In this document: positions 1 to 5,827 of the stretch, one piece after another | Numbering within the stretch: the stretch's first letter is position 1 | Layout of the letters: every line of letters begins with the position of its first letter | Assembly (NCBI GenBank): GCA_945903885.1 | Contig: CAMDPB010000049.1 | Coordinates: 1 to 7,261 of the forward strand | Reading direction: 5' to 3' | DNA: 7,261 bases | DNA from: Candidatus Finniella inopinata | GTDB taxonomy: Bacteria > Pseudomonadota > Alphaproteobacteria > Paracaedibacterales > CAITNM01 | The notes under the pieces: generated by a model | Seen by the model: only the letters and a program-made list of their open reading frames with translations | Databases searched by the model: none | What the model was told of the DNA's origin: nothing | Position numbers and translations under genes: made by a program

Positions 1-194
1 CTTGTGCCGAAATTTTATCTTTTTTGCATGAGTGCCACAAATTTTGGGGCAAAATTCCTCCATCTAGCAGGTAATTTAGGCAAAAATCTCTTCATGAAAA
101 AAAAGACGTGAGTATAAATTAATGTTATTTTCATGCTGCCCTACAAAAACAAACAAGATAAAGTGGCAATAGAAACGGGTTGAGAGTTTGGGAC

Positions 195-263
195 ATGAAT
201 GCATTACTAGCAGTAAAGCTGATCTGCATGCTTATGTTAGCTGGCTCACTTCTGTGTTCATAA
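195..263 (+). CDS. Possible hydrophobic micro-ORF (22 aa), signal-peptide-like
   Basis: An ATG at 195 opens a 22-codon frame ending in TAA (261-263). The peptide begins MNALLAVKLICMLMLAG and is almost entirely hydrophobic, with one lysine near the N-terminus, so it would insert in a membrane or act as a signal peptide. A GAGAG purine run lies 8 bases before the ATG and could serve as a ribosome site. The same frame continues after the single TAA for another 31 codons, to a TAA at 357-359, and that tail is rich in Lys/Arg. The locus could therefore be a small exported or membrane peptide, a type I toxin-like peptide, the broken remnant of a small secreted protein, or chance. I do not recognise a family. 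Confidence 0.22.
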   Translation: MNALLAVKLICMLMLAGSLLCS

Positions 264-407
264 GTCGCATCGAACACTGGTAAAAAAAAGTATCACACTA
301 AAATGAAGCAGTCCCCCCGTGTAATTAAAAAAAGAAATGAAATTAAAGATCAACAATAAAAAAGTACACAATGTGAATGTTTACCTGAGTTTCGATCAAA
401 ATCTCAC

Positions 408-436
408 TTGAATCCAAAGCATTCGTTCATCATAAT
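408..436 (+). promoter_or_regulatory. Sigma70-type promoter for def
   Basis: TTGAAT (408-413) and CATAAT (431-436) are separated by exactly 17 bases and match the sigma70 consensus at 4 of 6 and 5 of 6 positions. Transcription would begin near 443, about 25 bases before the ATG at 468. The element lies inside the longest possible def reading frame (from a TTG at 408), which argues that the frame upstream of 468 is promoter rather than coding sequence. Confidence 0.55.
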
Positions 437-467
437 GCCATCAGCATTGAGCACGTTGGAAAACAGG

Positions 468-1037
468 ATGTCACAATTAGAAAACCTCCATAAAGCCCCT
501 CAGCTTTTGCGCTTTGGTGATCCTAAATTATATGAAGTATCATCACCATTCAAGCTACCTACTGAAATGTCCTTGGCGCGCCAAACATTACAATTTATGG
601 AACAAGCAACCCAAAACATGGGCATTGTGGGCATTGCAGCCCCCCAAATTGGCATTTTAAAACGTATTGTAATGTTCGAGGTTCCTGCTGAACATCCACG
701 TTACAAAACTGATGGAATGGCTATTCCTATGCGGGTGCTGATTAATCCCAGCTACAAACCATTAAGTGATGAACAAAACCTAGAATGGGAAGCCTGTCTT
801 TCGGTTCCTGGGATGATAGGACAAGTACCAAGATATACACATATTGAGTATAAATATACAGATCTTGAAGGAAACAGCCACGTGTACGAAGCGTCACATT
901 TTCACGCACGGGTTGTGCAACACGAGCTTGATCACCTAGATGGAGTTCTTTACCCATTACGTATTAAAAATATGCAGACATTTGGTTTTAGAGAAGAAGT
1001 TTTGGCTTCCCCAGCATTTTTAGAAAGCAGACAGTAA
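468..1037 (+). CDS. def: Peptide deformylase
   Basis: Removes the formyl group from the N-terminal methionine of nascent proteins as they leave the ribosome; a cytoplasmic Fe2+/Zn2+ hydrolase. All three family motifs are present in this 189-residue reading: VGIAAPQIG (about 54-62), EACLSVPG (about 108-115, metal-ligand Cys110) and QHELDH (151-156, metal ligands His152 and His156, catalytic Glu153). The second motif has Ala where EGCLS is usual, a tolerated variant. The frame is open back to a TTG at 408 (209 residues) with another ATG at 435, but a good promoter fills 408-436. TGGA lies 7 bases before the ATG at 468, and 189 residues is a normal length, so 468 is preferred. The gene stands alone: no fmt follows, and the next gene is convergent. 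Confidence 0.95.
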   Translation: MSQLENLHKAPQLLRFGDPKLYEVSSPFKLPTEMSLARQTLQFMEQATQNMGIVGIAAPQIGILKRIVMFEVPAEHPRYKTDGMAIPMRVLINPSYKPLSDEQNLEWEACLSVPGMIGQVPRYTHIEYKYTDLEGNSHVYEASHFHARVVQHELDHLDGVLYPLRIKNMQTFGFREEVLASPAFLESRQ

Positions 1038-1068
1038 AAATTTAGTATCATAGAAAGGTTATAATTTA

Positions 1069-1103
1069 GAGGCTGTAACAGACAACTAAATAAAAACAGC
1101 CCC
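1069..1103. terminator. Possible bidirectional terminator hairpin between convergent genes
   Basis: GGCTGT (1071-1076) and ACAGCC (1096-1101) form a perfect 6-bp stem, extendable by a G-C pair beyond one mismatch, in the 70-base gap between the converging def and coiled-coil genes. The loop is long (19 bases) and no clear T-run follows on either strand. Position supports a terminator; structure only weakly so. Confidence 0.28.
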
Positions 1104-1107
1104 AAAA

Positions 1108-1983
1108 CTATTCCGTGTCGGCCGTTATTAAAGTTGCACAAGAACTTCCAGGCGTCATTACACCGCTAATTAATGCATCTACCGTTTGATTCTGAATTTC
1201 TTGCATAAGTTTAGCCATACCTGGCATTGCTTGATCAATCATCATTAATTTTTGATTTTCAAGTGATCTGATTCTACCTGAAAGAGCACATTCTATTGGT
1301 GATAGCTCTGCTATTCTTGATTCTATTGAAACCATCGCATTTGAATATTGTTTTTTATCATCTTCTAAACGCATGCGAAATTCTTCTTCGATTGCTCTTT
1401 TTCTAGCAGTAATCTGAGCAGGTAAGTCACCATCCACACTGATATATAATTTTTCAATTGCTTCGTCTTTAAATGCCATTCTAAAAGCCGTATTTTGGCT
1501 CTCAACTCCATCCATCCATCTTCCCCATTTAGGGTCCGCTTTTAATCTATAATGCTCATTTTCAATTGCATCTCTTTCTGATCGCAATGCAGCAACACGT
1601 TCTAGTATTGGCGCACGAAGGCCTGCAAGCTCTTCTTCCATTGGTGCAATTGCAGCTTTTAAGCAAAGATATTGCTCTTCTTTTAAACGACGAGTCACCA
1701 TTCGATGCCGCTCTCTTAAGCCACCCTGCTCTTCATAAAGGACATGTTTTTGAGAATTAATTGCATTTATTTCGCTTTCTAATGGCGCGATAGCCTCATT
1801 TATTGGTGCTGCTATTTGTGCTTTTTCTTCTCGCGCTTGCACAAACATAGGCTCAAGAAGACCACTTGCTACTTGTGCAATTCTTTTATATTCAGCTTCT
1901 TCTTTTTTTATATCTTCCAGAGTAATTCTGGCCGAAAGAGCGGCGCTTAAAATGGAGACAGTTAAAAGTAAAAGTTTTTTCAT
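1108..1983 (-). CDS. Exported coiled-coil protein of unknown function
   Basis: A 291-residue protein that I do not recognise as a named family. It begins MKKLLLLTVSILSAALSA, a textbook Sec signal peptide with likely cleavage after ALSA (residue 18), so the mature protein should be periplasmic or secreted. The rest is charged and strongly helical, rich in Glu, Lys, Arg, Ala, Ile and Leu with heptad-like spacing, and is predicted to form long coiled coils, broken around residues 150-165 (a DPKWGRWMDG segment) and near 186 (VDGDLP). A short motif recurs: IAPLESEI (about 65-72), IAPMEEEL (about 112-119) and LSPIECAL (about 227-234), suggesting internal duplication. The C-terminal tail is not helical and contains Cys282. 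The frame extends two codons to a TTG, but the ATG at 1983 gives the better signal peptide. No strong Shine-Dalgarno is seen. It lies 60 bases after a second small exported helical protein on the same strand, perhaps co-transcribed. Confidence 0.8.
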   Translation of the reverse strand: MKKLLLLTVSILSAALSARITLEDIKKEEAEYKRIAQVASGLLEPMFVQAREEKAQIAAPINEAIAPLESEINAINSQKHVLYEEQGGLRERHRMVTRRLKEEQYLCLKAAIAPMEEELAGLRAPILERVAALRSERDAIENEHYRLKADPKWGRWMDGVESQNTAFRMAFKDEAIEKLYISVDGDLPAQITARKRAIEEEFRMRLEDDKKQYSNAMVSIESRIAELSPIECALSGRIRSLENQKLMMIDQAMPGMAKLMQEIQNQTVDALISGVMTPGSSCATLITADTE

Positions 1984-2000
1984 GAACAAGTTTCAATATC

Positions 2001-2012
2001 ATCAGGTCTGAT
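2001..2012 (-). promoter_or_regulatory. Small dyad in the leader of the exported coiled-coil gene
   Basis: ATCAG-GT-CTGAT is a perfect 5-bp inverted repeat 17 bases before the ATG at 1983. It could be an operator half-site pair or a short RNA hairpin near the ribosome binding region. It is short enough to occur by chance. Confidence 0.2.
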
Positions 2013-2043
2013 ACCGTTTTACATGAACAAAATTAAAAAAGTT

Positions 2044-2418
2044 TTAATCCACTATAAAAGAAAAAACTCCGTGCCTTATTCGTATTAAAATATCCAAATC
2101 ATATGCCAAAGCATTGCGTGCACTGATCTGATCTTTTAAAAATGATATGTAATTTTCTTCATCTGATAACCTTAAGTCTAACCAGTCGAGTCTTTCAGAG
2201 AATTGTCGTAAACGTAGTGTTATTAAGTTTTCTTCCACTCGCAGTTTTGCTGCATTTAGGCGTGCAATGGTTTCGCTAAGATTTTCTAGAGTGACACTTC
2301 CTGAACAATACAGCTTATATTTATTAAGATCAGACTCAGATATATCTGTGCATGAAAGAAGATGTGTTTGAATTATGCAGCCCACAAAAATAAAAGAAAT
2401 ACAAATAAATCTGAGCAT
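2044..2418 (-). CDS. Small secreted or lipoprotein-like helical protein of unknown function
   Basis: A 124-residue protein of no family known to me. The N-terminus (MLRFICISFIFVGC, then IIQTHLLSC) is a hydrophobic export signal. Two possible lipobox cysteines are present, Cys14 in FVGC and Cys23 in LLSC; the second fits the lipobox better, the first sits closer to the hydrophobic core. The mature part from about residue 42 is a continuous charged helix with regularly spaced leucines (for example LENLSETIARLNAAKLRVEE), likely a coiled coil of about 60 residues. The gene follows ccmA by 73 bases and precedes the longer exported coiled-coil gene by 60 bases, all on the minus strand. A possible promoter sits at 2450-2479. 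The two exported helical proteins may form a pair. The start is the ATG at 2418, with only a weak ribosome site (CTGG). Confidence 0.7.
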   Translation of the reverse strand: MLRFICISFIFVGCIIQTHLLSCTDISESDLNKYKLYCSGSVTLENLSETIARLNAAKLRVEENLITLRLRQFSERLDWLDLRLSDEENYISFLKDQISARNALAYDLDILIRIRHGVFSFIVD

Positions 2419-2449
2419 TTACCAGTCTTGATTAATAAATTTATTTTTA

Positions 2450-2479
2450 ATTCTATATGCTATCTGCAATTAAAACCAA
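2450..2479 (-). promoter_or_regulatory. Possible promoter for the small exported protein genes
   Basis: On the minus strand TTGGTT (2479-2474) and TAGAAT (2455-2450) are spaced 18 bases apart, matching sigma70 consensus at 3 of 6 and 5 of 6 positions. A start near 2443 would leave a leader of about 25 bases before the ATG at 2418. AT-rich context makes chance matches common. Confidence 0.3.
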
Positions 2480-2491
2480 GTGATTTTCCAT

Positions 2492-3043
2492 TTAAAATCC
2501 ATTTAAATCAAGCACCCGCAAAGACTGTATATCGCTCAACTCTTCAGGATTATGATGCGTAAAAATAATCATCTTTTTTAAATTCAATTGCGTATTTATC
2601 CACGCGCACGCTAAGGAACGGCTATGTATATCTAAATGTGAAAAAGGTTCGTCTAATAAAATTAACGACTTTGAGCCACACAACGTGAGCCATAATACGA
2701 TCAAGCGTTGTTGACCTGATGATAAATCTTTATACATTTTATTTAAAAATTCAGGCCAGGGAAACGCCAGTTGACTCGACATAAAATACGGCAATTGTTG
2801 ACGAATTGTAAGCTGTGGCTTTAATCCATTTCTTACACCTAAATAAGCAAATTCCTTATCAATTTTGATTTCACCCTTTTTGGGCTGCAATTCATTCAAA
2901 AGCAATTTTAAAAATGTTGTTTTCCCACTACCATTGGCCCCGCATATTGCTAATGCATCACCATGCTGCGCAGAGATATCTATAGGAAAAAGACTGGAAA
3001 CACTAATATAAGGGTGAACTAAACCCGAAACTTGTATAGACAT
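2492..3043 (-). CDS. ccmA: Cytochrome c maturation ABC transporter ATPase CcmA
   Basis: ATP-binding subunit of the CcmABCD complex, which releases holo-CcmE so that heme can be delivered for cytochrome c maturation (system I); it acts on the inner face of the cytoplasmic membrane. The 183-residue reading has the full ABC set: Walker A GANGSGKT (35-42), signature LSSGQ (107-111), Walker B LILLDE (127-132), D-loop SHLD and H-loop His163. The segment YLGVRNGLKPQLT (67-79) is the CcmA-specific stretch around the Q-loop and is what separates it from other small ABC ATPases. The frame continues 11 codons to a GTG at 3076, but the ATG at 3043 has a GAGA ribosome site 6 bases upstream and gives the usual CcmA N-terminus. 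The membrane partner ccmB is not adjacent; a divergent methyltransferase operon lies upstream. Confidence 0.86.
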   Translation of the reverse strand: MSIQVSGLVHPYISVSSLFPIDISAQHGDALAICGANGSGKTTFLKLLLNELQPKKGEIKIDKEFAYLGVRNGLKPQLTIRQQLPYFMSSQLAFPWPEFLNKMYKDLSSGQQRLIVLWLTLCGSKSLILLDEPFSHLDIHSRSLACAWINTQLNLKKMIIFTHHNPEELSDIQSLRVLDLNGF

Positions 3044-3072
3044 TTGCGATCTCGAACTAATATAGCTAAAAT
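3044..3072 (+). promoter_or_regulatory. Promoter of the methyltransferase-trkH operon
   Basis: TTGCGA (3044-3049) and TAAAAT (3067-3072) are 17 bases apart, matching sigma70 consensus at 4 of 6 and 5 of 6 positions. Transcription would start near 3079, about 20 bases before the ATG at 3100. The -35 element abuts the ccmA start codon on the opposite strand and overlaps its ribosome site region, so the two divergent units share a very compact control region. Confidence 0.5.
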
Positions 3073-3099
3073 GCACGTAGTTATTTTCAATTTGTTATT

Positions 3100-3744
3100 A
3101 TGACGAGTTTACCACATAGCACAATGATTAAATCTATTGTCACCGAAGAGAGCAGATTGTTCTTTAAACAGTGGCTAAAGTCACCTATGCAAATAGGTAC
3201 ATTCGCACCTATATCTTTAAAACTAGCCCATCTAGCTGCAAGCCAACTTGATGTAAGTAATAAAACAACCGTGGTCGAAATTGGTGCAGGGACTGGACGC
3301 TTAACCAGAGCCCTTTTGGCTAAAGGAGTAAGCACTGATAAACTTGCAATGGTTGAGCTTGACCCAAAAATGAGTGACTTTCTAAAAGTTTCCTTACAAG
3401 ATCTTTACCAATCAAAAGCACAACCCAAGGTTATTCAAGGAAACGCAGAAGAACTACCTAGACTTATTCCAACAGCCTGGGTTGGTAAAGTTGACTACGT
3501 TGTATCAGCCATTCCCTTAATGTGTTTGGATGAAACAATACGTGAGCGTATTATTCAAGCGGCTTTAGATGTTTTAAACCCTCTTACCGGTTCAATTTAC
3601 CATGTCACATACAGTCCTGTATCTCCAATAAAATTTATGGAAGGGGAAATTCTGCAAAAACGAGTTGTATCATTGTGGGGTAATGTGCCACCAGGATTTG
3701 TCTGGCGGTTCACTCCTAAACGCTATCTACATGACCTATCATAA
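3100..3744 (+). CDS. PmtA-like phospholipid N-methyltransferase family protein (paralog 1)
   Basis: A 214-residue class I SAM-dependent methyltransferase of the bacterial PmtA group, which methylates phosphatidylethanolamine towards phosphatidylcholine at the inner membrane surface. The family pattern is clear: an N-terminal amphipathic stretch FFKQWLKSP with G-T-F-A-P (21-36), SAM motif I VEIGAGTGR (59-67), acidic ribose-binding Glu86 in MVELDP, GNAEEL (114-119), motif IV-like SAIPL (136-140), VTYSPVSP (169-176) and a terminal VPPGFVWRF (196-204). The motif I resemblance to KsgA-type rRNA dimethylases is why such proteins are often labelled rRNA adenine methyltransferase family; the KsgA N-L-P-Y motif is absent. 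The start at 3100 fits the promoter at 3044-3072, though no Shine-Dalgarno is visible and an ATG at 3124 is possible. The stop overlaps the next start by one base (TAATG). The substrate is inferred from family and not proven. Confidence 0.78.
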   Translation: MTSLPHSTMIKSIVTEESRLFFKQWLKSPMQIGTFAPISLKLAHLAASQLDVSNKTTVVEIGAGTGRLTRALLAKGVSTDKLAMVELDPKMSDFLKVSLQDLYQSKAQPKVIQGNAEELPRLIPTAWVGKVDYVVSAIPLMCLDETIRERIIQAALDVLNPLTGSIYHVTYSPVSPIKFMEGEILQKRVVSLWGNVPPGFVWRFTPKRYLHDLS

Positions 3745-4379
3745 TGCGCAATAATGAAAATGTTGTTTTTTTCAAAAGCCTACTAAAGGCTCCTTTAAAA
3801 ACAGGGGCATTTTTTCCTAGCTCAAGAAATTTAGCAAGTTCAATTTCCAGTTTTGTAAATATACCAGAACCAGATGAGTACATTCTTGAAATAGGAGCAG
3901 GCACGGGTCGATTAACGTCAGCACTTCTTGAGAGAGGAATACCTGGCTCACAATTAATTATTCTTGAAATGCAGCCTTCTTTAGTCAAATTTTTAAGAAA
4001 AACTGTTCCTTGCGTTACAGTCATTGAAGGAAATGCAACTGACCTACTTAGCTTGCTTCCTGAAAAAACCATTGGCAACATTCAGACTATCGTTTCAGGT
4101 ATTCCCATGGTTAATTTGCGCTTATCCGATCAACAACAGATTGTCACCGCTGTCAAAAACGTAATGAAACCTGATGGAACGCTATTACAATTCACTTATC
4201 GTCCTGGCTCTCCTCTTCCTTCAAGCAAGCTAGGGCTTGATCAACGCTATCTGGGGCATGTATTTTTAAACATGCCTCCTGCTGCGATTTGGGAATACAA
4301 AACAGCTCATCACACTGCTCTTCATCCCGCTTCATTTGCCTTCATGAATCACTTTAAATTTAAGCGAGCAGGTCTATGA
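3744..4379 (+). CDS. PmtA-like phospholipid N-methyltransferase family protein (paralog 2)
   Basis: A 211-residue paralog of the preceding gene, alignable along nearly its whole length. It shows FFKSLLKAP with G-A-F-F-P (9-25), motif I LEIGAGTGR (48-56), Glu75 in LEMQP, GNATDL (96-101), SGIPM (118-122), FTYRPGSP (150-157) and NMPPAAIWEY (176-185). The SGIP and FTYxPxSP motifs match typical PmtA more closely than those of paralog 1. It lacks about 12 residues that paralog 1 carries before its first helix, and has a longer C-terminal tail. Translation starts within the stop of paralog 1 and ends overlapping trkH by 4 bases (ATGA), so coupling is expected. It may carry out a different methylation step from paralog 1 or act with it as a heteromer; that is inference. 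An ATG at 3753 (not in this frame as an initiator of the motif-bearing product) does not compete. Confidence 0.8.
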   Translation: MRNNENVVFFKSLLKAPLKTGAFFPSSRNLASSISSFVNIPEPDEYILEIGAGTGRLTSALLERGIPGSQLIILEMQPSLVKFLRKTVPCVTVIEGNATDLLSLLPEKTIGNIQTIVSGIPMVNLRLSDQQQIVTAVKNVMKPDGTLLQFTYRPGSPLPSSKLGLDQRYLGHVFLNMPPAAIWEYKTAHHTALHPASFAFMNHFKFKRAGL

Positions 4380-5827
4380 TAGACTGGCGATCAATCTTTT
4401 TTGTGATTGGCGCCATGATAGCAAGCGTTGCAGGAATTATGCTTATTCCCATAGGTCATGAATACTTGTTTGGGAATACTCAAGATTGGCAACTTTTCTT
4501 AATTCCATTTTTTATTACAAGCAGCACAGGAGTATTGCTAGCACTTACCAATTATCAAAAAACCCAAATCAAACTAGGTATCCGCGAAGCTTTTTTGTTA
4601 ACCTTTCTATCATGGGTAATATGTAGTTTTTTTTCCGGACTACCTATATATTGGCTTTCTCCTGATTGCACATTCATTAACGCCCTATTTGAAGCTGTTT
4701 CTGCCTTAACCACCACTGGGTTTTCAACCCTTAACGACCTAGATAAACTCCCTAAAAGCCTTATTTTATGGCGTGCTATTTTGCAGTGGTTAGGTGGAAT
4801 CGGAATTATCGTTATGGCAATTACCATATTTCCTGTACTACGTATTGGGGGAATGCAATTGTTCAGAAGTGAATTTTCAGACCGTTCTGAAAAAATCCTT
4901 CCACGTGTTTCGCAAATTGCTGCAGGAATTTTATGTGCCTATTCCTTGTTTACGATCTTAGGGTGCGCAAGCTTAAGTTTTTGTGGAATCGACAATTTTG
5001 ACGCATTCTGTCATGCGGCTTCTGCTATTTCCACTGGTGGACTTTCCACAAGGAAAGCTGGATTAGTCACTTTTGATAGTCCTGCCATTGAAGTTGTTTT
5101 AATGATTTTAATGATCATCGGAGGAAGCACTCTAATGCTGTATATTCGACTATGGCAAGGCGATTACAAAAGTGTTATTCGTGACCAACAGCTTAAGGGT
5201 TATCTTTATGCACTTATTTTAGGCAGTGTAAGTCTTAGCCTTTGCTTGATGTTTCAAGGCAAAACACTCGTTGATAGTATACGTATGGGTTGTTTTGTTG
5301 CTGTATCGACGCTGACCACCACAGGGTTTGTTTTATTCAATTACATGGACTTCGGTCCAACAATAATCACGCTGATTTTTCTAATGTCTTTTATTGGAGG
5401 AAGTACCGGATCTACAGCTGGTGGCATTAAAATTTTTCGCTTCCAAATTATCGCTACATTTATTCGCAATCACCTAAAACAACTACGACGTCCTCACGGG
5501 GTATTTATTCCTATGTACCAAGGACAAAAAATTTCTGATCAATTAGTAGCATCAGTTTTTTCTTTTATAGGGCTATATTTTGTAACTGTGGCTGTGCTTT
5601 CCATATTGCTTTCATTAACTGGACTCGATTTTGTAAGCTTATTGTCCGGTGCCGTTTCTAGCGTAGGAAATATCGGAGCAGGACTTGGAAATACTCTGGG
5701 CCCCGTCAGTAACGTAGATTCAATTCCGCTTTTTTCAAAAATATTTTTAATGATGGGAATGATATTAGGACGACTGGAATTATTAACAGCTCTAGTCTTT
5801 TTATCGCCAAGTTTTTGGCGTCGTTAA
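4376..5827 (+). CDS. trkH: Trk potassium uptake system membrane subunit TrkH
   Basis: K+-translocating subunit of the Trk system in the cytoplasmic membrane, normally gated by the NAD/ATP-binding regulator TrkA. At 483 residues it has the usual TrkH length. Four pore-loop repeats are visible: ALTTTGFSTL (110-119), SAISTGGLST (216-225), STLTTTGFVL (311-320) and SVGNIGAGLG (429-438), each with the filter glycine. Other family marks are QWLGGIGIIVMAI (137-149), the intramembrane gate-loop region SFIGGSTGSTAGGIKIF (338-354) and the C-terminal GRLELLTALVFLSPSFWRR. Hydrophobic segments run throughout, as expected for the four membrane-pore-membrane units plus extra N-terminal helices. It is the last gene of the coupled three-gene operon, its ATG overlapping the previous stop by 4 bases. 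No trkA is present in the window. Confidence 0.95.
   Translation: MIDWRSIFFVIGAMIASVAGIMLIPIGHEYLFGNTQDWQLFLIPFFITSSTGVLLALTNYQKTQIKLGIREAFLLTFLSWVICSFFSGLPIYWLSPDCTFINALFEAVSALTTTGFSTLNDLDKLPKSLILWRAILQWLGGIGIIVMAITIFPVLRIGGMQLFRSEFSDRSEKILPRVSQIAAGILCAYSLFTILGCASLSFCGIDNFDAFCHAASAISTGGLSTRKAGLVTFDSPAIEVVLMILMIIGGSTLMLYIRLWQGDYKSVIRDQQLKGYLYALILGSVSLSLCLMFQGKTLVDSIRMGCFVAVSTLTTTGFVLFNYMDFGPTIITLIFLMSFIGGSTGSTAGGIKIFRFQIIATFIRNHLKQLRRPHGVFIPMYQGQKISDQLVASVFSFIGLYFVTVAVLSILLSLTGLDFVSLLSGAVSSVGNIGAGLGNTLGPVSNVDSIPLFSKIFLMMGMILGRLELLTALVFLSPSFWRR

Larger units (their letters stand above)
1..467. other. Non-coding 5' region with no convincing gene
   Basis: This AT-rich stretch holds no ORF that I recognise on either strand. 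Visible items are: a perfect 17-base dyad at 40-56 (7-base arms AATTTTG and CAAAATT around GGG); a hydrophobic 22-codon micro-ORF at 195-263; an inverted repeat GTGTTC (254-259) / GAACAC (272-277) just at and after the end of that micro-ORF, with no following T-run; and the def promoter at 408-436. Two frames are open from the left window edge (frame 1 to a TGA at 109-111, frame 3 to a TAA at 72-74). One of them could be the tail of an upstream gene, but both are too short to judge. No tRNA-like T-arm or SRP/tmRNA-like motif was found. Confidence 0.6.

Noticed and set aside
1..111. Open frames from the left edge (frame 1 to 111, frame 3 to 74) as the tail of an upstream gene
   Set aside because: Only 36 and 23 codons, with no recognisable motif; both open lengths are reachable by chance, so I do not call a partial gene.
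15..134. Minus-strand 39-codon ORF with basic, aromatic composition (begins MKITLIYTHVFFF)
   Set aside because: An AGGG lies 4 bases before its ATG, but the product resembles nothing I know, its composition reflects A/T runs, and nothing else supports it.
1060..1065. Perfect TATAAT as a plus-strand promoter antisense to the coiled-coil gene
   Set aside because: No -35-like hexamer sits 16-18 bases upstream, and lone TATAAT is expected in AT-rich DNA.
742..1141. Minus-strand ORFs overlapping def (742-957 and 950-1141)
   Set aside because: They lie opposite conserved PDF motifs and have no family features; they are shadows of def and the intergenic region.
2487..2507. Tandem CCATTTAAA pair at the end of ccmA as a regulatory repeat
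   Set aside because: Two copies of a low-complexity AT-rich 9-mer across the stop codon; likely chance.
3716..4081. Minus-strand 121-codon ORF opposite the second methyltransferase, and a similar one at 3087-3335 opposite the first
   Set aside because: The ORFs mirror each other because the two paralogs share codons at motif I; no independent coding signal.
3100..4379. Reading the two methyltransferases as KsgA-type rRNA dimethyladenosine transferases
   Set aside because: Motif I is similar, but the N-L-P-Y/F catalytic motif is absent (S-A/G-I-P instead), they are shorter than KsgA, and the N-terminal and C-terminal patterns fit PmtA.
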